The notes beneath the pieces are model-generated. The model did no database searches, was not told the DNA's origin, and worked only from the letters and a program-made list of their open reading frames with translations. The position numbers and the translations under genes are program-made. This document shows positions 1 to 8,941 of a stretch of 64,000 bases of DNA, piece by piece (position 1 is the first letter of the stretch; each line of letters begins with the position of its first letter). The stretch covers positions 1-64,000 of the forward strand of contig NZ_JAJAFR010000001.1 in assembly GCF_020734105.1 (NCBI RefSeq), in the 5' to 3' direction. This stretch comes from Alkalihalobacillus deserti. Its GTDB lineage: Bacteria; Bacillota; Bacilli; Bacillales; Bacillaceae_D.

Positions 1-192
1 CAATCTTCCATACTTGGTATCTAGTTGCCTTTGATAGAAACCGTTCTTCTGGTTTTTAAACTCTGGGTGTTCATGTTCAAAAAAGCTATTCATTTCTTCC
101 TTCATCAGGGTCTCAAGTTTTTCTTTAACAAACTCACGAACCATAGAATCTAATTGATTTTCAAGTGTGTTTTGTCCTATACTAGTACTCAT
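1..192 (-). mobile_element. IS256-family transposase, N-terminal fragment cut by window edge
   Basis: The minus strand reads 64 uninterrupted codons from an ATG at 192 to the window edge. The peptide ends in the block NGFYQRQLDTKYGRL, which resembles the conserved N-terminal region of IS256/Mutator-type transposases (a G-Y/F-Y-x-R-x-L-D-T-x-x-G pattern). The rest of the gene lies outside the window. A likely start-side Shine-Dalgarno is the GGAGATG stretch just upstream on the minus strand. Whether the element is intact cannot be judged here. Confidence 0.75.
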
Positions 193-265
193 AGGTAGGG
201 CATCTCCTCTCAGTTGGTTTAGCGGTTAACTAGAGGGTACCCTACCTCTTTTTTTGTTTCAATTC

Positions 266-291
266 ATTTACACAAACTATTTTACGTCATC
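266..291. repeat. Putative terminal inverted repeat of the IS256-like element
   Basis: The sequence beginning ATTTACACAAACTATTTTAC lies about 75 bp outside the transposase start. It resembles the ATTTACACAAA start typical of IS256-family ends. It would put the insertion boundary near 291. The partner end is outside the window, so this is by resemblance only. Confidence 0.45.
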
Positions 292-446
292 TAAAAAGAT
301 AGGTTCTCAGTGAAAATAAGGAATATTAATTTAAAGAGGTTGTTCAAAACCCCCTTGTTTAAGCAAAAACTATGATGAATGAAACTAGGAGTAATGACTT
401 AGTTTCGTATAAACCGTCTTAAAGGGCTTCTTTACATGAACACACA

Positions 447-2561
447 TTAAACGCTTACTTGTTTTTGCTTTTCACTGTGATTAATAGGCAAATTTATTTC
501 AATAGTTGTCCCAACGTTCTTTTCACTTAAAATTTTAATATTCCCTTGATGTTGTTCAATAATCTTATAGCAAACCATCAATCCTATCCCCGTACCCTTT
601 TCTTTGGTAGAATAAAACGGCTCTCCAAGTCTATGTAACCGTTCTTGAGGTATTCCATTCCCACCATCTATCACATGTACTGAAACGTCCTTCTCCCCTT
701 CCTTTTTTACTCGAACTAAAACATGTCCATTATTCCCAGTTGCTTCAACCGCATTTTGAATCACATTAATAAACACTTGTTTTAGCTGGTTTTCTAAACA
801 ATTAATTAAAGGAAGATCTTCCTCAACTTTCAATGTAATTTCAATATTCTCCAAAATAGAGTTTGTTCTTAGTAAATCTGTGACTTCCCTTAATATCGTT
901 GCTATACTTTGTAACTCGAATGAGTTTTCATGATGTGGTTTTGCAAGGTTCAAAAACTCGCGGATGATTATCTCGACACGATTTAACTCTGAAATAACAA
1001 TCCCCATATATTTACTATTTATCGTCGAGGACTCGTTCATCATTTGTAAAAAGCCTTTAATTGACGTCAATGGATTTCGAATCTCATGCGCAACTCCCGC
1101 TGCTAAACGACTAGCAACCGACAGCTTTTCTGATTTTAAAATTAGCTCTTCGGTTTTTTTCTTCTTCGTTACATCTTCTCCCATAACAAAAACTCCAACA
1201 ACTTGGTCATTAACAATTGAAGGAATATAGGTTAAGTTTAAATCAATTGTATTTTCCATTCCATTTACAATTGTCGTTTCAAATGTTTTAGGAACTCCTT
1301 TTAATGCGCTACGAAAATACAATACTAACTGATCATCAGCTTTAAATTCTTTTATAATATCCAAATAATGACTGTTAATGATTTGATGTTGGGGATAACC
1401 TAATATTTTTTCACATGCTCCATTTGCTAAAAAGATGTTCCCTTGCTTATCTATGAAAATAATGGCATAAGGATGGTAATCCATTAATGACTTATGTCTT
1501 TTTTCACTTTCAATTAAATCATTTTTTAGTTTTTCTAATTCAATTGTTTTTTTGGTGACACGTTTAAGTAATTGATCATTTTCTTTAAGCGTGATAATTT
1601 GTCTAATTACTAATAGCAAAAGGACTACGGATCCTCCAATCAAAATACTTGTTAATTCATCATCTTTCTTGATGAAAAATAAAATTAAAAAAATGCCGAT
1701 ACTTAAATAAGGAAAAACAATCCTTCGCATTGAGGCCCTTTGGTATAATTTTATTTTTTCATGACCGTTTAAATGCTTCTCTTCTGAGCAAGGATTATTA
1801 TTAAATAAGCTAGAAATTGCAATAAGTAAAAGGCAAATGTTCCACATAGGGGTAAAAAAAGAAAAATGCTGATAACTAGCGTAAATCGACTGATATAAAT
1901 AGATAAAATCGGCAATTATGTACATAAGTACCCCTACTAAGTTGAGAGATAAAACGACAGGAGAAAACAATGGTTTAGAAGAAAGAATGAGAATGATTCC
2001 TAACAACACTCCTAAAAGAGCAACTGGGTACCCTAAAAACAAAAAAAATTCGAAAGTAGAGACAGACTTATTCATTAAAATAGGTTTGATAAAGTAACTC
2101 CAACAAACAGTTGTGATGACAGTCATAAAAATAAAAGCATCAAGAAAAAATTGAATACTTTTTGAAAATTTTCCGTTCCAAGTCGCAGATACTTTATATA
2201 TTAATGATCCAGCGTAAATGAAGACAAACATAATATAAAACAAATCTGCATAACCTGGAAAACTATATCCTGTTCCTAAAAACACGATTGAGTATCTCCA
2301 TATTATTTCAGCAACCAAATAAGTAAAGCAAGCTATAAGTATTAAGCTCCAAAATGTCCTTTCGACTTTGCTTGTCTTCATTTTAATTGAATACAATAAG
2401 ATCAGTACGGCTAGTAATGGACCGACAACCCCTAAAATTCCTCCTAGAATTAGTGACGAGCCACCACTACTTCCAGTAATAATCCACAAATAATATATTA
2501 TGGAATAAATTACACTCATGAAAATAGCTTGTTTTCTTGTTTTTTCGATTGAAAGTACCAT
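447..2561 (-). CDS. Orphan polytopic-membrane sensor histidine kinase with PAS domain
   Basis: This 704-residue protein begins with about eight to ten hydrophobic segments (residues ~15-330), followed by a short coiled-coil-like linker, a PAS domain (~355-470, containing a typical P-Y-A-I-I-F-I-D start), and a HisKA/HATPase core. The phospho-acceptor is His492 in GVAHEIRNPLTS. The N box (QNAVEA) and the GTGIGL glycine box are present. The architecture resembles sporulation or stress kinases of bacilli. No response regulator adjoins it. Two copies of the ATAATCATGATTAT palindrome lie 30-60 bp upstream, so it probably belongs to the same regulon as citZ and the grd genes. The signal is unknown. 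Confidence 0.85.
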   Translation of the reverse strand: MVLSIEKTRKQAIFMSVIYSIIYYLWIITGSSGGSSLILGGILGVVGPLLAVLILLYSIKMKTSKVERTFWSLILIACFTYLVAEIIWRYSIVFLGTGYSFPGYADLFYIMFVFIYAGSLIYKVSATWNGKFSKSIQFFLDAFIFMTVITTVCWSYFIKPILMNKSVSTFEFFLFLGYPVALLGVLLGIILILSSKPLFSPVVLSLNLVGVLMYIIADFIYLYQSIYASYQHFSFFTPMWNICLLLIAISSLFNNNPCSEEKHLNGHEKIKLYQRASMRRIVFPYLSIGIFLILFFIKKDDELTSILIGGSVVLLLLVIRQIITLKENDQLLKRVTKKTIELEKLKNDLIESEKRHKSLMDYHPYAIIFIDKQGNIFLANGACEKILGYPQHQIINSHYLDIIKEFKADDQLVLYFRSALKGVPKTFETTIVNGMENTIDLNLTYIPSIVNDQVVGVFVMGEDVTKKKKTEELILKSEKLSVASRLAAGVAHEIRNPLTSIKGFLQMMNESSTINSKYMGIVISELNRVEIIIREFLNLAKPHHENSFELQSIATILREVTDLLRTNSILENIEITLKVEEDLPLINCLENQLKQVFINVIQNAVEATGNNGHVLVRVKKEGEKDVSVHVIDGGNGIPQERLHRLGEPFYSTKEKGTGIGLMVCYKIIEQHQGNIKILSEKNVGTTIEINLPINHSEKQKQVSV

Positions 2562-2590
2562 TATTTGAACACTCCTTATACCTCATCTTG

Positions 2591-2621
2591 TTATCATGAT
2601 TACTTTTATAATGATGATTAT
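2591..2621. promoter_or_regulatory. Paired palindromic operators upstream of the orphan kinase
   Basis: TTATCATGATTAC (2591-2603) and ATAATGATGATTAT (2608-2621) have centres 18 bp apart. Both are near matches to the consensus palindrome ATAATCATGATTAT seen at four other promoters. They sit 30-60 bp upstream of the kinase start on the minus strand. Confidence 0.6.
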
Positions 2622-2757
2622 ATAATAGTTATAATTTATTTACAATTCTGATTTTTTTACATCTTTTGAAGTCATTAAAAAATGGCCATTGTTAGCCCTA
2701 TTCAGTATCTCTAAATTCATTGAATGACTAGCTCATTATTTTTAATACTATTTTGAA

Positions 2758-2795
2758 TTGATTTATAATCATGATTATGTTATGATCATGATTGT
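2758..2795 (+). promoter_or_regulatory. citZ promoter with two overlapping operators
   Basis: A sigma-A type promoter reads TTGATT (2758-2763), 17 bp, TATGAT (2781-2786). A perfect palindrome ATAATCATGATTAT (2765-2778) fills the spacer. A second copy, ATGATCATGATTGT (2782-2795), covers the -10. The centres are 17 bp apart. Occupancy would block RNA polymerase, so repression is the simple inference. Confidence 0.65.
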
Positions 2796-2821
2796 AAATC
2801 AAACTATAAGGAGATGCTCTT

Positions 2822-3937
2822 ATGTTAAAAACGAAAGGTTTAGAAGGTGTAGTTGCAACCACATCAAGCGTTAGCTCAATTATTGATAGCGTCTTAACTT
2901 ACCAAGGATTTAACATTGATGATCTTGCAAATAATGCTAGCTTTGAGGAAGTCATTTATCTATTATGGAATGGAAGATTGCCTAAACAAGACGAGCTAAA
3001 TCTATTAGTTGAAGAGCTTTCCGAAAACGCTTTCATACCAGAGGCTATATTAGATCAAATCAAGACCTCGCCAGTTGAGATCGTTCATCCAATGGCGGCG
3101 CTTCGTTCATGGGTTTCAAGCTTAGCTCTATACGATGAAGAGGCGGATGACATGTCTGAAGAAGCCAATCGACGTAAGGCTATTCGACTCCAAGCAAAGA
3201 TCCCAACAATTGTGACTGCATTTTCTAGAATTAGAGAAGGGAAAGACCCGATCGCTCCTAATAAGGATTTATCCTATGCAGCAAACTTTCTTTATATGTT
3301 AACTGGGAAAAAACCTGATGAAATTTCAGTAAATGCCTTTAACAAAGCGCTTGTTCTTCACGCCGATCATGAACTGAATGCTTCTACGTTTACAGCTCGT
3401 GTTTGTGTGGCTACACTTTCGGATATTTACTCCGGTATTACAGCAGCAATCGGTGCTTTAAAAGGGCCTTTACACGGTGGTGCGAACGAAGCTGTCATGG
3501 CGACTCTTATCGATATTGGAGAAGTAGAAAATGTAGAATCGTATATTCGTAAATCATTAGATAATAAAGAAAAAATTATGGGATTTGGACACAGAGTATA
3601 TAAAGATGGAGACCCTCGCGCTAAGCATCTTAAAGAAATGTCAAACCAGTTAACTGTGATTACTGGTGAAAAAAAGTGGTATGACATGTCGGCAAAAATA
3701 GAGGAACTCGTGACAAATGAAAAAGGATTACTACCGAATGTAGATTTCTATTCCGCCTCTGTCTATCACAGTTTAGGAATAAAACATGATTTATTCACCC
3801 CTATTTTTGCTATCAGTCGAACATCGGGATGGATTGCACATATTTTAGAACAATACGAGAATAACCGTTTAATTCGTCCACGTGCAGATTATATTGGAGC
3901 TTTCAACCAAAAGTACATCGCCATTCATTCACGTTAA
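2822..3937 (+). CDS. citZ: Citrate synthase (CitZ-like)
   Basis: The protein condenses acetyl-CoA with oxaloacetate. Its 371 residues match the short Gram-positive citrate synthase length. The start MLKTKGLEGVVATTSS, the active-site blocks HADHELNAST and GPLHGGANE, and GFGHRVYKDGDPRA (catalytic His/Asp region) are all present. The sequence is much closer to CitZ of Bacillus, as I recall it, than to 2-methylcitrate synthase, although an MmgE/PrpD-like gene lies 7.6 kb away. It stands alone, not in a citZ-icd-mdh operon, and its promoter carries the recurring palindrome. It is probably a dedicated paralogue that takes acetyl units released by betaine reduction, via acetyl phosphate and acetyl-CoA (inference). 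Confidence 0.93.
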   Translation: MLKTKGLEGVVATTSSVSSIIDSVLTYQGFNIDDLANNASFEEVIYLLWNGRLPKQDELNLLVEELSENAFIPEAILDQIKTSPVEIVHPMAALRSWVSSLALYDEEADDMSEEANRRKAIRLQAKIPTIVTAFSRIREGKDPIAPNKDLSYAANFLYMLTGKKPDEISVNAFNKALVLHADHELNASTFTARVCVATLSDIYSGITAAIGALKGPLHGGANEAVMATLIDIGEVENVESYIRKSLDNKEKIMGFGHRVYKDGDPRAKHLKEMSNQLTVITGEKKWYDMSAKIEELVTNEKGLLPNVDFYSASVYHSLGIKHDLFTPIFAISRTSGWIAHILEQYENNRLIRPRADYIGAFNQKYIAIHSR

Positions 3938-3990
3938 ACAGCAACTACCGATTGATTTAAAACTCATTTTCTATTAACAACATAAAAGAG

Positions 3991-4026
3991 AAGCAGCTCT
4001 CCATTTACCATTGAAGAGCTGCTTTT
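3991..4026. terminator. Bidirectional terminator between citZ and selA
   Basis: A 10-bp stem, AAGCAGCTCT (3991-4000) with AGAGCTGCTT (4015-4024), is followed by T residues. It sits between two convergent genes and is preceded by an A-rich stretch, so it could serve both. Confidence 0.75.
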
Positions 4027-4063
4027 CCTATTTTGGCTATAGGTCTTAACTGTTCTATCAAGT

Positions 4064-5464
4064 TTAAATAATCTCTCGGAAACGTTTAATCATCATTATC
4101 ACTTCCTCATCAGTCACCGTTCTAAAGTCTATGAGAACCTTGTCATCTTTAAGTCGGGCAACGATAACTGGTTCACCTAACCGTAGTAAATCAACAAGAT
4201 GTTGTGAGTGTATATCAGGATGGCTAATAGCAACTATAAAAGTTGAAATTTCCACTCCCGGCATTGTTCCACCACCTATTTGCGAATGATCTTCTCTCAC
4301 CTCAAACTTCCAACCATGATTGACTTCTCTTAGCTCACAAATAAATTGATCTGCTTTCTCTTTTATAATAGAGAGAGGTAGCAATAGGTCACGCAGCGTT
4401 GGAATCGTCTCTTGATTTCCTTGAATATACGATTTTACTGTCGCTTCTAATGCAGCTAGTGTCATTTTATCTACTCGTAAAACACGTGCTAACTGATGTT
4501 TCTTTAACTTATTTATTAATTCTTTTTTACCAACAATAATACCAGCTTGAGGACCACCTAATAATTTATCCCCGCTAAAAGACACGATATCTACACCTGA
4601 ATTCAAAACTTTAGCTACAACTGGTTCATCGCCAATTCCATGGTGTTGGAAATCATATAATGCACCGCTTCCTAAATCTTCATAGACTAATACATGGTCA
4701 TGTTGAGTAGAAAGTTCTGTCAATTCTTTAGTTGATACAGAGGCGGTGAACCCAATTGTTTTAAAATTACTTGTATGTACTTTCATTAGCAAGGACGTGT
4801 CTTCATTAATAGCTCGTTCATAATCAAATAAGTGTGTTTTATTTGTCGTCCCAACTTCTACAAGCTTCGCTTCACTTTCTTCCATAATTGATGAAACTCT
4901 AAATGAACCTCCTATTTCAACAAGTTCTCCACGAGAAACAATTACTTCCTTGCCTTTAGCAAGTCCTCTTAAAATTAAATAGACGGCAGCAGCATTGTTA
5001 TTTACAACCATCGCTGCTTCAGCACCTGTAACTTCCATTAAAATCGATTCAATAATATCATGTCTTGAACCACGAACACCCTTTTCAATGTTATATTCTA
5101 GATTAGAATAATTCATGGCAACTTGAATAACCTGATTTATCGCTTGTTCACTTAATCTCGCTCGACCTAAATTGGTATGTAAAATCGTACCTGTCGCATT
5201 GATTACACGTTTTACAAAATATTGATGGAAATCAATTGCTCTTTGTTCTACCCTTTGAAAAATATATTCTGTAAATACCTGTTTCGATATCTGTTCTTCT
5301 TTCCAAGAGTTATTTAATAGTGCTTCTCTTATATGATCAATTTCTTCTTGAAGCCATTCAGTTACTTTATTAAAGGGCACTTGTTGCTCTTCTAATAATG
5401 CTAAAAATTGTACATTGTTTTGTAGAGTATAAATAGCTGGCAATTCACGTAGATATTGTTTCAT
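4064..5464 (-). CDS. selA: L-seryl-tRNA(Sec) selenium transferase SelA
   Basis: SelA is a PLP enzyme that converts Ser-tRNA(Sec) to Sec-tRNA(Sec) with selenophosphate. The 466 residues match the family length. The NATGTILHTNLGRA block (~89-102) and the PLP lysine in FSGDKLLGGPQAG (Lys300) are present. It lies 14 kb from the selenoprotein genes and 23 kb from selC and selB, but under a related operator. The neighbour transcribed divergently is a LysR regulator of the kind found with selenium genes. No selD is seen in this window, so the selenophosphate synthetase must be encoded elsewhere if the pathway works. Confidence 0.95.
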   Translation of the reverse strand: MKQYLRELPAIYTLQNNVQFLALLEEQQVPFNKVTEWLQEEIDHIREALLNNSWKEEQISKQVFTEYIFQRVEQRAIDFHQYFVKRVINATGTILHTNLGRARLSEQAINQVIQVAMNYSNLEYNIEKGVRGSRHDIIESILMEVTGAEAAMVVNNNAAAVYLILRGLAKGKEVIVSRGELVEIGGSFRVSSIMEESEAKLVEVGTTNKTHLFDYERAINEDTSLLMKVHTSNFKTIGFTASVSTKELTELSTQHDHVLVYEDLGSGALYDFQHHGIGDEPVVAKVLNSGVDIVSFSGDKLLGGPQAGIIVGKKELINKLKKHQLARVLRVDKMTLAALEATVKSYIQGNQETIPTLRDLLLPLSIIKEKADQFICELREVNHGWKFEVREDHSQIGGGTMPGVEISTFIVAISHPDIHSQHLVDLLRLGEPVIVARLKDDKVLIDFRTVTDEEVIMMIKRFREII

Positions 5465-5570
5465 TCTGTCCCCTCCCGTTCATTAAGTTTATATGATTCC
5501 ATAATTATCTCTGTTCAATGATGTTAAAAATACCATTATAGTTAGTCATCCATTTAAACATTATCATTTT

Positions 5571-5584
5571 ATAATCGTGATTAC
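5571..5584. promoter_or_regulatory. Weaker palindromic operator upstream of selA
   Basis: ATAATCGTGATTAC differs from the consensus ATAATCATGATTAT at two positions. On the minus strand it lies between CTGACA and TATAAA elements (18 bp apart), which could form the selA promoter. A half-site TTATCATTTT precedes it at 5561-5570. The same 305-bp gap must also contain the promoter of the divergent lysR gene. Confidence 0.5.
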
Positions 5585-5769
5585 AATATGTTGTCAGCCT
5601 ATTTTATTTAATAAATCACGACATTGAAGTAATCATTTGAGGTGTGTTACTATTAGTGCGGGTTCCATAAGGATGTGTTCAGCGACTTAGCTCATTGATT
5701 TAAGATAATTCAAGAAGGAAAACACCTTGTTAAACTACCTTTAAAAAATTCGTAAGTGGGGATCTAACT

Positions 5770-6645
5770 ATGAATCTAAAAAGAATACATACTTTTATTT
5801 TACTTATAGACCACAAAAGTTTTTCAACAGTAGGAGATATTTTAAATATAAGTCAGCCTGGGGTTACTAAACAAATTCAAACCTTAGAAAAAGAATTAGG
5901 TACCTCACTCTTGTATAGAGACTCACTAGAACCTACTGATGCCGGCCGTCTCGTATACAGAAAGGGGAAAAGTCTTTTGTACGATTGGCAAAAATTAGAA
6001 GAAAAATGTCGAGCATTTGAAAATCATCTAACTGGTCTTCTTAAGGTTGGAGCAAGTTCAATTCCTAGTACATATATCGTCCCAACTATCTTAAAACAAT
6101 TTTTAAACCAGCACCCCCAAATAGAAATAAACCTTTCAGTTTATGAATCTGATGAGGTATTAGATATGGTACAAAATGAAAAATTAGATATTGGCTTCAT
6201 AGGATCTAAACCACAGACTGAAGGCTTAAAAAGTACACTCATTGCTAGAGACCGTTTACTATTAATTGGTCCACCTGATAGTGAAGAGATTAAAGGCTTT
6301 GAAGATATTAAGGACTTTCCATTTATTTTTAGAACGGCTCGTTCAGGCACATGGAAAGCGGCTCAAAAAGGAATGCTAGAATGGGGTGGTTCTATTAATG
6401 AATTAAAATGCTTAGCTACTGTTCACAGTACTGAATCTGTTATAACCATGGTGGAGTCAGGGTTAGGTTATTCGATTGTATCCGATATTGCAGCAAGATC
6501 AGCTAGTAAATATAACAGAATTAAGATACTAACAGAACTTCCTGTTAGTAGAGAGTTTTACTGTGTTTATTCCCCTTACAAACAACATCACCCGGCTATA
6601 ATCGAATTCTTAGAACAGTTAAATAAGAAAAATGAATTTTTATAA
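5770..6645 (+). CDS. LysR-family regulator, selenium-associated type
   Basis: This 291-residue protein has an N-terminal winged HTH (~1-60, with FSTVGDILNISQPGVTKQIQTLEKELG) and a LysR substrate-binding domain (~90-285). It is divergent from selA, an arrangement I associate with the selenium-metabolism LysR subgroup of Firmicutes. Such regulators usually bind the shared intergenic region and respond to a small effector. Here that would be the 305-bp selA/lysR gap. The effector and targets cannot be read from the sequence. Confidence 0.8.
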   Translation: MNLKRIHTFILLIDHKSFSTVGDILNISQPGVTKQIQTLEKELGTSLLYRDSLEPTDAGRLVYRKGKSLLYDWQKLEEKCRAFENHLTGLLKVGASSIPSTYIVPTILKQFLNQHPQIEINLSVYESDEVLDMVQNEKLDIGFIGSKPQTEGLKSTLIARDRLLLIGPPDSEEIKGFEDIKDFPFIFRTARSGTWKAAQKGMLEWGGSINELKCLATVHSTESVITMVESGLGYSIVSDIAARSASKYNRIKILTELPVSREFYCVYSPYKQHHPAIIEFLEQLNKKNEFL

Positions 6646-6733
6646 TTCAATTAGCTAATAAGTCAAGATTGATTTTGCCATACCAATTAAGGTAATTAAT
6701 TCACACGTCAAACAAGTTGCGACTATAAAATAG

Positions 6734-6769
6734 GCTGTCCCTAAGTTCGTTTTTGACCTTGGGAACAGC
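6734..6769 (+). other. Hairpin just upstream of the sensor kinase ribosome-binding site
   Basis: GCTGTCCCTAAG (6734-6745 with flank) pairs at 11 of 12 positions with CTTGGGAACAGC (6758-6769). There is no T-run, so it is not a clear terminator. It ends about 12 nt before the GGAGAAAGG ribosome-binding site of the kinase gene and may be a weak lysR terminator or a 5' leader structure. Confidence 0.4.
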
Positions 6770-6799
6770 TCATTATATTAGGAGAAAGGTAATTAAAAA

Positions 6800-8941
6800 A
6801 TGGGGATATTCCATTCTAAATTAACAAAACGATATTTGATTGTTTCCCTTATTGCAAGTGTTTTTTCGTTAGCACTTGTCTATGTGATAACAGTCCATGT
6901 AGTAAATACTTCAGTAAGGGAAGGGCTAGGGGAACGGAACCAATTAATGGCAAAGACTCTGACCAAACAATCAGAAATAAGATTACAACAAATCATTAGT
7001 GATATTAAAGGCATCTCCCCATACGTGTTAGCAGAAACAGAGAGTAGTAAAAAAAATTATTTAAATGATATGAGGCAGTTGGTTATAAAAAATCCTCTCT
7101 ATAGATCTATCAAAGTGTTCGATAAAAACGGTAAATCACTCGCTTCAGTCCATGGGGTTGGTTTTACGAATACGAGTGAGTTTAAGCAGATACTAAATCG
7201 ACTTAGTTGGAGTAAAACATATCACATTTCTAATCTGATCACACTTGATGCCCAAAAACAAGTAATAGCAGTTTCTTATCCTACTGTAGATGAAGACGGG
7301 GAATTTATAGGTGGAGTGACCGCCCTTATTAATTTAAATACTTTATCTAACTATTTAAATCAAGTTAAAATTGGTGATGAAGGTATCAATGTTTTAGTAG
7401 ATCGTGAGGGGAAAATCATTATTCATAGTGATGAGCGATACATTGGACAAGATATAGAAGAGCATGTTTTAAGTACCTTCTTAAAGAAAGGCAGATTCGG
7501 AGATTGGGAAGGGTTTTTATTCGGAGAAAAAATGTTATTATCCTATCGTTCTATTCCGATAGGAGGGTTTGGCATAATTGTTGGTGAAACAGTAGAACAG
7601 GCAATTATCCCTGTAATTAATTTACAAAGGATTTTAATGGAAAGCTTCCTTATTGTACTGGTTGTAACAATCACTTTCACTATAATTGGAACAAAGAGAG
7701 TGGTAAAACCAATTAATGATTTAATCAAACAAGTAAAAGAGTATAAACAGAGAAAACGAAGTGGATTTCCCCTTTTGAACACAAATGATGAGTTACAAGA
7801 ATTATCCATCACTATGCATGAAATGGCTCAGGAACTGATTAGTACTGAACAAAGGTTGTTTAATATTTTGGAGTCCATTCCTTATGCTGTGATCACAACT
7901 AATAAATATGGAGAAATTGCCACCTTTAATAAAGCTGCTGAACAGTTAACACGGTTTTCAAGAGAAGAAGTTACGGGAAAATCCATTTTTGACTTTCCTA
8001 TTCAAGAAAATAATAGTGAGAAAATTATTACTTGGGAAACATTTCTTGAAGGAAGGGAACTTAATGAATTAGAAGCGAGGATTATCGATAAGGAGAAAGA
8101 AGAGCATGATATACGTGTTTATTCTTCTTGGTTTAATGATGAATTAAAAAATAAAGTGGGCACTCTGTTAATCTTAAGAGATGTTAGTGAAATTAAAAAA
8201 TTAGAGGATTATCTTAAGCAAAGTGAAAGATTAGCTTCTTTAGGACAATTAACAGCAGGAATTGCTCATGAAATCAAAAATCCTCTAAGTATTATTCAAG
8301 TGGCCGCCGAAGCTATTCGCTATGAAACTGGGGATAAGCAAATGGATAAACAATTCATTAGAGAATTAAGTGAAGATATTTTGGAAACGAACGATCGACT
8401 TAATTTACTTTTAACTGATTTCTTAAAAATGTCTAAAGATGAAAAAGGGACTCGTAAAGAAAAAGTAGATCTCGTATTTGTTATCGATGAGTTGTTAATC
8501 CTATTAAGGAAAAAAGTAGAGGAGCAAAATATTACGGTTATTTCAGCATATAAGGAGTTAGATGAAGCTAGTGTATATGCTAGCGAAAATAAACTAGTTC
8601 AGGTATTTTTAAATATTTTATTAAATAGCTTGCAAGCCATGGAGCTAGGAGGAAAAATTGAAATAAATATCTATAATAGAGAATTAGATTGGGAAGTAGA
8701 AATTAGAGATACAGGGAAAGGCATACCAGCATCTAATATCAATTGGATTTTCAATCATTTCTATACGACCAAAAAAGAAGGAACAGGTTTAGGTTTATCC
8801 ATTTCCTATGATATTATTGTGCAAAGTAAAGGAAATATAAGAGCAGAAAGTAAAGTGGGAGAAGGTACGTCTATATTTGTCAGCTTACCTAAATTTAAGG
8901 AAGGGGAACAAGCAGATGAAATCGATATTACTCGTGGATGA
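6800..8941 (+). CDS. Sensor histidine kinase (Cache-HAMP-PAS) of a sigma-54 two-component system
   Basis: This 713-residue membrane kinase has TM1 (~12-33), an extracellular sensor of dCache type (~35-270), TM2 (~277-298), a HAMP-like linker, a PAS domain (~350-460), HisKA with His490 in GIAHEIKNPL, and HATPase with a GTGLGLS box. It overlaps the start of the response regulator by 26 bp, so the two are co-translated. The regulator is an NtrC-type activator. The next gene downstream has a sigma-54 promoter and encodes a betaine-type binding protein, which makes an extracellular quaternary amine a reasonable candidate ligand. That is inference only. Confidence 0.9.
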   Translation: MGIFHSKLTKRYLIVSLIASVFSLALVYVITVHVVNTSVREGLGERNQLMAKTLTKQSEIRLQQIISDIKGISPYVLAETESSKKNYLNDMRQLVIKNPLYRSIKVFDKNGKSLASVHGVGFTNTSEFKQILNRLSWSKTYHISNLITLDAQKQVIAVSYPTVDEDGEFIGGVTALINLNTLSNYLNQVKIGDEGINVLVDREGKIIIHSDERYIGQDIEEHVLSTFLKKGRFGDWEGFLFGEKMLLSYRSIPIGGFGIIVGETVEQAIIPVINLQRILMESFLIVLVVTITFTIIGTKRVVKPINDLIKQVKEYKQRKRSGFPLLNTNDELQELSITMHEMAQELISTEQRLFNILESIPYAVITTNKYGEIATFNKAAEQLTRFSREEVTGKSIFDFPIQENNSEKIITWETFLEGRELNELEARIIDKEKEEHDIRVYSSWFNDELKNKVGTLLILRDVSEIKKLEDYLKQSERLASLGQLTAGIAHEIKNPLSIIQVAAEAIRYETGDKQMDKQFIRELSEDILETNDRLNLLLTDFLKMSKDEKGTRKEKVDLVFVIDELLILLRKKVEEQNITVISAYKELDEASVYASENKLVQVFLNILLNSLQAMELGGKIEINIYNRELDWEVEIRDTGKGIPASNINWIFNHFYTTKKEGTGLGLSISYDIIVQSKGNIRAESKVGEGTSIFVSLPKFKEGEQADEIDITRG

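Noticed and set aside
2822-3937. 2-methylcitrate synthase because of a PrpD-like gene nearby
   Set aside because: The sequence follows CitZ closely, no prpB-like lyase is present, and the PrpD-like gene is shortened and in a different transcript.
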